Source: Beroe forskalii
Lineage: Eukaryota > Ctenophora > Nuda > Beroida > Beroidae
DNA length: 64,000 bases
Direction: 5' to 3'
NCBI GenBank assembly: GCA_011033025.1
Contig: WFMF01000122.1
Location: forward strand, 62,001-126,000
The notes under the pieces were generated by a model. The model saw nothing but the letters and a program-made list of their open reading frames with translations. It ran no database searches and had not been told where the DNA came from. How positions within the stretch are numbered: the first letter of the stretch is position 1; each line of letters starts with the position of its first letter. The translations under genes and the position numbers were made by a program. Below, one piece after another: positions 57,985 through 64,000 of the stretch.

Positions 57985-58330
57985 CTTAACCAGGGCCTTG
58001 TCTGACGTTGACAGACCCTCTCGAGAATCAGCGCCGCGGCTGGCGTCAGCGGGTCATACATCGTGCGACAACCAGGGCCCTGGTTGCGCGCACAGAGTGC
58101 GCGGCGCATATCCATAGTACTAGTAACATGATTAATAGGAAGCAATTTGATAAATGTAATGAAATTAATTTTAACCTTTCAATTTGCTAAACAGCGTGTG
58201 TACGATACCCATGTTTACGTCGCGCGTAGGGTTGCTAAACACGTGTACCCCTGTCATCGTTGCGCTTCCTCAAAAGGAAAGCGGCGCGCGCGGCGCGACG
58301 ACGCGTAGACACCCCTATGCGGGCGTAGAA
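57985..58330. mobile_element. Diverged relative of the 11.9-12.4 kb GC-rich element
   Basis: 58000-58070 is the reverse complement of 12262-12350 (TGTATGACCCGCTGACGCCA, CTGATTCTCGAGAGGGTCTG), minus ~20 bp that form one hairpin arm at 12.3 kb. Palindromic CCAGGGCCCTGG follows. A CTCAAAAGG...GCGGCGCGCG...GACACCC end near 58268-58314 resembles that family's terminus. Confidence 0.5.
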
Positions 58331-58454
58331 ACAGGCCGGCAAAGGGAATTCCGTCAACATTAACCCACTGATGCCGTACTGATCATGATGCAGCCGCCAC
58401 GCGAAGCGACTGCGTCGCTCTGAAGGGTCTTTTGAGTCATACTCATCGATAATA

Positions 58455-59095
58455 AATTTTGCACGCACACAGTGGTTCCATGCGCACACAAAGTTGTTGC
58501 ACGCGCGCACACATATGTTGCATGCGCGCACACAGTTGTTGCATGCGCGCACTTGTTTGCTGCATTATTTGCTGCATGGCGCATGCGCGCACACAGTTGC
58601 TGCATGCGCGCACTTATTTGCTGCATTATTTGCTGCATGGCGCATGCGCGCACTTATTTGCTGCGTGCGCGCATGCACAGTTGTTGCATGCGCGCACACA
58701 GTTGCTGCATGCGCGCACACAGTTGCTGCATGCGCGCACAGTTGCTGCATGCGCACACACATTTGCTGCATGCGCGCACATATTTGCTGCATGCGCGCAC
58801 ACATTTTATGCATGCGCGCACACAGGTGCTGCATGCGCGCACACAGGTGCTGCATGCGCGCACACAGTTGCTGCATGCGCGCACACAGTTGCTGCATGCG
58901 CGCACACAGTTGCAGCATGCGTGCACACAGTTGCTGTATGCGCACACACAGTTGCTTCATGCGCACGCACAGTTGCTTCACGCGCACGCACAGTTGCTGC
59001 ATGCGCACACTCAGTTGCTGCATGCGCACACTCAGTTGCACTGCATGCGAACACTCAGTTGCTGCATGCACGCACACATTCCTTAGCCCGCATTC
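58455..59095 (+). repeat. GC-rich 21-bp minisatellite, first orientation
   Basis: About 29 units of GTTGCTGCATGCGCGCACACA. The stretch TGCATGCGCGCACACA is strictly alternating pyrimidine-purine. Four to six frames are open throughout (Ala/Cys/His-rich) because the period is divisible by three. Two units are interrupted by TTATTTGCTGCATGG inserts near 58560 and 58620. Confidence 0.95.
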
Positions 59096-59099
59096 AGCA

Positions 59100-59475
59100 A
59101 CTTAGCCCGCATGCAGGCACGTGTATGCAGCAGCCGCGCGCAGTCCCTGTACGCGCATTCAGCAGCTGTGCACATTCAGCATGCGTGCATGCGCATTCAG
59201 CAGCTGTGCATGCGCATTCAGCAGCTGTGCATGCGCATTCAGCAGCTGTGCATGCGCATTCAACAGCTGTGCATGCGCATTCAACAGCTGTGCATGCGCA
59301 TTCAGCAGCTGTGCACGCGCATGCACCAGCTGTGCACGCAGTAGCTGTGCACGCGCATGCAGTAGCTGTACACGCGCATGCAGTATCTGCGCATGCAGCA
59401 GCTGCGCACACTGCACGTGCTTGCAGCAATTGTGCATACTGCACGCGTGTGCAGCAACCGTACCATGGGCGCATG
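59100..59475 (-). repeat. Same 21-bp minisatellite, inverted orientation
   Basis: Units of GCGCATTCAGCAGCTGTGCAT correspond to the reverse complement of the first half's unit (GCGCATGCAGCAACTGTGTGC), with about 4-5 differences per unit. The junction is near 59085-59150. Each unit contains CAGCTG. Confidence 0.85.
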
Positions 59476-59509
59476 CAACATGAACAAGGAGCAACAGTGT
59501 AGGCATGTA

Positions 59510-60088
59510 GCCAAGTAAAATGAATGTGCTACCAAGCCTGACTGCAATGTGAATACCAATTCGCAATTCAAGTAAGAAATTTCATTGCATCATAACAGTG
59601 CCATTAGTATAAAATAATACGATGGCATGTAGGCCGTGTATTTGGAAATTTGAATGGTTTTAGTTCGGGAGGTATCATCAGACACGGTTTGAAATTCAAG
59701 AATCATTCCCAAAACCTGTGACTCAGCCACTTATTTCTAGCAGTCACTTGTTTCTAGCCAGCGTCAAGATTTGCTTCATGTGACCTCGTCAAGTCGTCAT
59801 GATGTAAATTTCTAATGGTATAATTCAAGCAAGCAATCATGGAAATGAAATGAACTGTAACTCCAGCCGTGAAAATTCTATTAAATTTAAATTCTTTTTC
59901 ATAGTTTGACCTTCAGTTTACAATGTACAAACACAACGATATAACATTAACAATTACATTTATAAGAACAAATGAAACATCATTTCACAAAGCTTGCGAC
60001 GAAAATCAACTCAAATTAGTTTGCATTAAAATAATATCTAGCAAAAATATACATAATAAGATAAAAGTAATAAAATTTTGATAAAAAG
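59510..60088 (-). other. Presumed 3' UTR / intergenic
   Basis: AT-rich sequence beyond the stop codon of the next gene. No perfect AATAAA was found on the minus strand close to the stop. Confidence 0.35.
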
Positions 60089-61444
60089 TCAAGGCCTAAT
60101 AACCCCAAATTGATTCGGGGCCTTCGGATCCTCGCTTTGTTTAGCGTTAGTTTGATACAAGTGCGCCAGTGACCCGAATTTGCCGGCCGCAGCGTGCGCA
60201 GCAGCGAGCTGTAACTGCCGCTGATACCCAGCTAACGACTGCAGAATGTTGGCGCTGGTTCCTTGAGTCAGGTTAGGGTCCGCCGCCAACTGCTTGTACA
60301 GCTGCGGGTTCAGTCCGATGGGGTAGCCGATGTGGTTGAGCATGCCCGCGCCCCCGTAGTTCAGATGCTGGAGGTGCTGGTGGTTTGAAGTGGCGCCTGG
60401 AGGCCGGTGTAGCAGCGACTCCGTGCGCTGGGCAAGGAGTTGTCCCTGGTGCTCTCTGGCGCCCGATGTTGCAGCTTGCTGGCGCTGCTGAGCCAATAGC
60501 CGCTCTTGCTGAACTAGCAACTCAGTGGGAATAGGCCGCTGTCTAGGACTTTGCTGTCGCGGCACTTGTTTATTTGGAATGGCTGCCGGAGGCGGGCGAA
60601 GTTGCGCGGCAGTGGGGAAGGCCGGCTGAGAGTGGGATTGAGTCTGGGATTCGTTGCTTTCTCCCCTCCCGTACAAATCCACCAAGCTCCCCAAGTCCTG
60701 TTGTTTGAGCTGCTGCTCCAGCTGCTTATTGAGTTTTCCCGCGACCGTGGTAGGAATCCCAGGATTCGGCATGGCTGAGAAGGGGGAGAAGGCTCGGGAA
60801 TAGCGCTGCCTGGCAAATATCTCCTGCTGCTGCTTCTTGGAAAACGCGTCATTCTCGACAGTGAGGCGCGGCTTGGGTGCCTCCTTGCCGCGCTGCTCCT
60901 GATCAATGGAAACAGTCTGATGGTTGATAGTAACTACAGGAGTCCGAGTTCCCAGCTGCTGTCCGGCCAACTTACTGTGCTCCAGAACACTGTCCGACAT
61001 GTTGACGTCATTCTTAGAACATGACGTCAGAGAAACAGACACGTTGGGCTGGTAGAACTGTCCCACAGTCGAGGGCGATGCTTTGGGAGTTATGGGAGAG
61101 GTGGTGTTATGTTGGACCTTAACCAAAGGAGACCTCCGACCAGAGTAGTCAGCCAGGAACTCCAGTCGGCGGTCGTGAGGCGAGTTCTTGGGTGACGGCT
61201 TGTGGAGCGGCAGTCCGTTACGCATGATGGGGGTGTTAACAACATTGTCCACGTTGGTTTGGGGCGAAATGGGCGAAACTCTGGAACTTCCAGGTCCTTT
61301 GAGAGTGATGGGAGAGGTAGGAGAAGTGGGGGAAACCACCTTGGCAGGAGAGGTGGTGTCCTCGGTGGGGAATGCGAAACGTTTCTTCTTTCTCTGCTCC
61401 CCACTCGACTGCTGGTTCTCCAAACTCGGTCTCTTTGCCGCGAC
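60089..61444 (-). CDS. Disordered nuclear protein, terminal exon (Q-rich)
   Basis: Acceptor GCTCAG, then VAAKRPSLENQQSSGEQRKK KRFAFPTED, SP/TP repeats, and a coiled Q-rich part (GKLNKQLEQQLKQQDLGSLV, LLVQQERLLAQQRQQAATSG). It finishes NYGGAGMLNHIGYPIGLNPQ...LYQTNAKQSEDPKAPNQFGV and a stop. The last ~100 residues look the most conserved. Confidence 0.82.
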   Translation of the reverse strand, partial: VAAKRPSLENQQSSGEQRKKKRFAFPTEDTTSPAKVVSPTSPTSPITLKGPGSSRVSPISPQTNVDNVVNTPIMRNGLPLHKPSPKNSPHDRRLEFLADYSGRRSPLVKVQHNTTSPITPKASPSTVGQFYQPNVSVSLTSCSKNDVNMSDSVLEHSKLAGQQLGTRTPVVTINHQTVSIDQEQRGKEAPKPRLTVENDAFSKKQQQEIFARQRYSRAFSPFSAMPNPGIPTTVAGKLNKQLEQQLKQQDLGSLVDLYGRGESNESQTQSHSQPAFPTAAQLRPPPAAIPNKQVPRQQSPRQRPIPTELLVQQERLLAQQRQQAATSGAREHQGQLLAQRTESLLHRPPGATSNHQHLQHLNYGGAGMLNHIGYPIGLNPQLYKQLAADPNLTQGTSANILQSLAGYQRQLQLAAAHAAAGKFGSLAHLYQTNAKQSEDPKAPNQFGVIRP

Positions 61445-63831
61445 CTGAGCAATAGCGTAGGATAAAAATCAGAAAACATGGCAGTGAAATTATTCTCAAA
61501 TATTTACAAGGAAATACGGATATGCTGCAGGAGCCTTTTAGCAAATTAGCCCGTGCTCTGGTATGCTGTATTTTTATTCAGCAGCTGGTATGGTATTCAT
61601 ATTTTAAGATTTAAACCGGAAAATAACTTTGGAATTCAAACTCCATACCTGGCTCACAGCCAAACTTTACTACGATTTCTCAGAAAAAAGCCTTGTCTAA
61701 GACATATAATTACATACTACTGAGGGTACAAAGAAAACACGCCTCACGAGCCACGTGTACTTACATTGTTGTGGGTATTTGGGGAGATGTTGTTGGGCGG
61801 CTGATGGGGCGCCGTTACGGCTATCTTAGGAGAGCTGAGTGGCGGTGGCCCTGACCGGATGATGTGTTGGAGAGAGCCGTGCTGGAAGATGGCGCTGTGA
61901 GCAGGAGTCAGCATGGGTGGCTTGCTCGGACCCTGCAGGTTAGGAATACCCATCACAAGCTCAGGTCGCGGTGGCTTGTCAGTCAACTTGTTAACAGGGA
62001 TCTTAGCGTTGTTTATTGGAGGAGTAGTCACTTGAGGCTTCGTGGTCAGTGGGGACAGCTGAAACAATGGGTGGATTAGCATTTTAAGTTTGTGATAAGG
62101 TAAGGATAACTATGTTTTGAGAGCATGAACTGATGCATAGGTTTCAACTGAACTCAACAATGATCCTACGAATGGATGCAATTACAAAAAAAACTTATTT
62201 TCAATTCGGATTTCATTCTCAGCTCTGCACCGTTGTTAGAGTTTGAGTCGTTTGAGAAGATAGAATCCACCAGGTTCATATCGTGCTTTCCGCCGTGTGT
62301 GGTCCTGAACTTGAAGGACCTACTCTTCTTGTTGTTCCCAGAGAAAGGCAGAGGTTTGAACTTGGGCAGGTTAGGGTCAGGGGTTTCAGCCAGAGGCGGA
62401 GCTGGAGTTTCAGTGACTGGGGAGGTTTGCTTGACGGGTTTAAATTTAGACACAGACTGCTCCAAGGTCGTTACAGTGGTAGGAATTTCAGGAGGCTTCT
62501 CAACCACCATCTTCTCAACTGGTCGCTCCACAGGCTTTTCCATCATAGGCTTTTCTGGAGGTGGCTTTTCCGCAGGTGGCTTTTCAAACAGTATAGATTC
62601 AGAAATGGGCTTCTCGGGCGGCTTTTCGACTAGTTTGGGTGGAATCTTTTCGAGGATCTTTTCAGGTGGCTTCTCTGCCTTGTTTTCAGAACTCAGTTGT
62701 TTCTTCAATCGAACGGGAGACTTTATTTTTGGAGTCAATGCTGCTTCAAAGAGCCCAAAATCGCTCAACCTGGGTTTAGGTTTTTCAACCTTCACCGGGG
62801 ATGGTTTAGGGACCACCTGTTTAGGCGTGAGTTTCGGTGGCTCGGGTTTAGGAGTTAGTTTGGGAGCTGCTGGAGATTGCCTCACGGGAGAATCTTTTGG
62901 AGAGTCTTTAGGAGATCGGATGCGCTTGGGAGAACGTTTTGGAGACGGTTTAGTGAATTCAGTGGGCATAACCAGAGGGTCACTTGTCGGGGATACAGTT
63001 TTAGGTTCAGGCTTCGTGACCTTGGGAGATTTTAGCGATTTAGGCGTCTCTCTTGGGGAAGCACTTGGCTTGGGAACCACGGGGGTCTCTTTCACAGGAG
63101 TTTCCTCGACTGATGAAACAGATGATTCCGCTTTTGAGGCCTCCTTTTCCGAGTTCTCCAGGATATTCCTGATTTTCTCGCCGTCTGACTCGATGCTGTT
63201 CCTCCTGAGTCTCCTCTGGAGCCTCTCGTTGGACTGGTTCCGGCTCTTCTCGTTAGATCGCCGCCTGGAGTCCCTGGTTTGGGGGGCAGGGGGTGTTCTG
63301 GCGGAGGGGGTACGTACTGAGGCGGGCTCCGGGGCTACTTCCTCCGCCGCATCGTCCTTCAGTTCTCCGTAGAACTTGGGGGCGCACGAGCGAGACCTGC
63401 ACTTGATCCGCTCGGAGACTGAGAGGGAGAAGTCCCCAGCGTAGATGGGGAGAGTGGAGGGGGAGCGAGGGGGAGTGAGGGGGGACTTGAGAGTGGCTGG
63501 CTTCGCTTCTTCAGCCTGAAATAGACAAGGGGTGAGTCAAGCGCAAGCAGAGCATGATCCATGTGAGTTGGTTCAACTTCAAAGCAAATTCATCTTATTG
63601 AAATGATGATAATTGAACTTCAATATTTATTTTAAAAAATAAAATGGAAAAACTCACGTTTTCTCGAGATCTGTTCAGTTTAGGTTTAGGTTTCGGCCTT
63701 GATTCGGGTTTTCGCTCAGTTTTCTGCGGTTTCTCCCTAACTTCCTCTTCAATTTCAGTGCTCTCCTCCTTCTCTCTCTTCCTGTTCTTGACGGAGGAAG
63801 TTGCCAGCAGTTTACTTGTGACTTTGGGCGG
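60089..63831 (-). CDS. Long disordered SP/TP- and Q-rich protein, 3' part; not identified
   Basis: Four minus-strand exons: 63831-63658, 63515 to about 62166, 62058-61765 and 61444-60089. Together they encode about 1,000 residues of low-complexity sequence. It starts with a basic/acidic segment (KNRKREKEESTEIEEEV). Next come RSPSTLPIYAGDFSLSVSER and IKCRSRSCAPKFYGELKDD, then a long SPK/TPK/EKP-rich region. The more conserved-looking RSFKFRTTHGGKHDMNLVDS is followed by Pro-rich and finally Gln-rich tracts. Many SP/TP sites suggest proline-directed phosphorylation. Basic clusters (KRSPKRIR, RKKKRF) look like nuclear signals. A chromatin or transcription scaffold is likely. No catalytic domain is visible and the 5' end is outside the window. 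Confidence 0.7.
61765..62058 (-). CDS. Disordered nuclear protein, Pro-rich exon
   Basis: 294 nt, phase 0, between GTTTCAG and GTAAGT: LSPLTTKPQVTTPPINNAKI...RPELVMGIPNLQGPSKPPML...SPNTHNN. Confidence 0.75.
62166..63515 (-). CDS. Disordered nuclear protein, long exon
   Basis: Open from the acceptor TTTCAG at 63516 (AEEAKPATLKSPLTPPRSPS). It contains a run of EKPPEKP-type repeats (about 62470-62690) and SPK repeats (about 62860-63050). The frame runs on to a stop at 62166, but the true 3' splice point is not clear. The next exon needs phase 0 and no good GT donor gives that phase. The stop may be the end of an alternative isoform. Confidence 0.7.
   Translation of the reverse strand, partial: AEEAKPATLKSPLTPPRSPSTLPIYAGDFSLSVSERIKCRSRSCAPKFYGELKDDAAEEVAPEPASVRTPSARTPPAPQTRDSRRRSNEKSRNQSNERLQRRLRRNSIESDGEKIRNILENSEKEASKAESSVSSVEETPVKETPVVPKPSASPRETPKSLKSPKVTKPEPKTVSPTSDPLVMPTEFTKPSPKRSPKRIRSPKDSPKDSPVRQSPAAPKLTPKPEPPKLTPKQVVPKPSPVKVEKPKPRLSDFGLFEAALTPKIKSPVRLKKQLSSENKAEKPPEKILEKIPPKLVEKPPEKPISESILFEKPPAEKPPPEKPMMEKPVERPVEKMVVEKPPEIPTTVTTLEQSVSKFKPVKQTSPVTETPAPPLAETPDPNLPKFKPLPFSGNNKKSRSFKFRTTHGGKHDMNLVDSIFSNDSNSNNGAELRMKSELKISFFCNCIHS
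63658..63831 (-). CDS. Disordered nuclear protein, exon 1 of those seen
   Basis: 174 nt, phase 0 at both ends, acceptor TTCAG and donor GTGAGT. PPKVTSKLLATSSVKNRKRE then an E/K/R/P-rich tail ending LNRSREN. Confidence 0.72.
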
Positions 63832-64000
63832 CTGAAGGAAAGTTGAAATATTTATCCTGGTGTGGACGCATCACAAGAAGTCCACAACAGAGGGCGGCCA
63901 AGGTGGCTGCTACTTTGATATAACTATCTCCTGAATGATAGTTGAAGGTGCAGAGCACGAATTTGCCAAAAATGTGTGGACGTCCTTTAAGTTAGAAAAG

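Noticed and set aside
58459-59502. 347-codon Ala/Cys/His-rich open frame and several long overlapping ones on both strands
   Set aside because: All come from the 21-bp stop-free minisatellite. Frames are open in parallel on both strands, which is a repeat artefact.

Overview
The window comes from an AT-rich, intron-rich nuclear genome. Two recognisable genes belong to animal families, a Rab with a long N-terminal extension (RASEF/CRACR2A/Rab44 type) and a RIPOR (FAM65)-type Rho regulator. Introns are spliced GT-AG. The organism is therefore an animal, most likely a marine invertebrate, but nothing here fixes the phylum. All exon calls come from reading frame, splice-site consensus and exact phase matching done by eye; there is no transcript evidence.

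Layout. (1) About 0.6-8.1 kb, plus strand: the 3' part of the large Rab gene. An exon with a QLDHSS hexapeptide repeat and a linker exon are followed by four well-defined Rab GTPase exons and a probable poly(A) signal. Any EF-hand exons lie left of the window. (2) 8.1-14.4 kb: intergenic, with three foldback (MITE-like) elements. The clearest is a 215-bp element with ~46-bp terminal inverted repeats and an 8-bp target duplication. (3) 14.4-54.9 kb, minus strand: one RIPOR-family gene. Thirteen exons are placed with compatible phases. Introns of about 18 kb and 13 kb split its N-terminal half, and at least one exon in the 13-kb intron was not found. (4) 55.2-59.5 kb: two large, unrelated minisatellites, both with a 21-bp period. 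The second changes orientation halfway. (5) 60.1-63.8 kb, minus strand: the last four recognisable exons of a long, disordered, SP/TP- and Q-rich, probably nuclear protein that I cannot name.

The main unexplained content is repetitive. A short palindromic element of about 70-105 bp has GAGAAATAGGCGG-type ends and a TGACGTCA (CRE-like) core. It occurs at least 22 times, nearly all inside the RIPOR introns, as full and half copies in both orientations. Separate clusters of CCAAT/ATTGG boxes recur at about 30-35-bp spacing, the spacing typical of tandem NF-Y sites. A degenerate non-LTR retrotransposon (46.9-49.7 kb) lies in the 13-kb RIPOR intron.

Other points: a 17-nt GT...AG segment in the Rab linker exon whose removal joins two open frames, a tandem repeat that supplies an exon edge in the RIPOR gene, and a triplicated splice-acceptor region in the same gene. 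The Rab and RIPOR genes both concern small GTPases, but there is no sign that they work together. No tRNA, rRNA or CRISPR array was seen.
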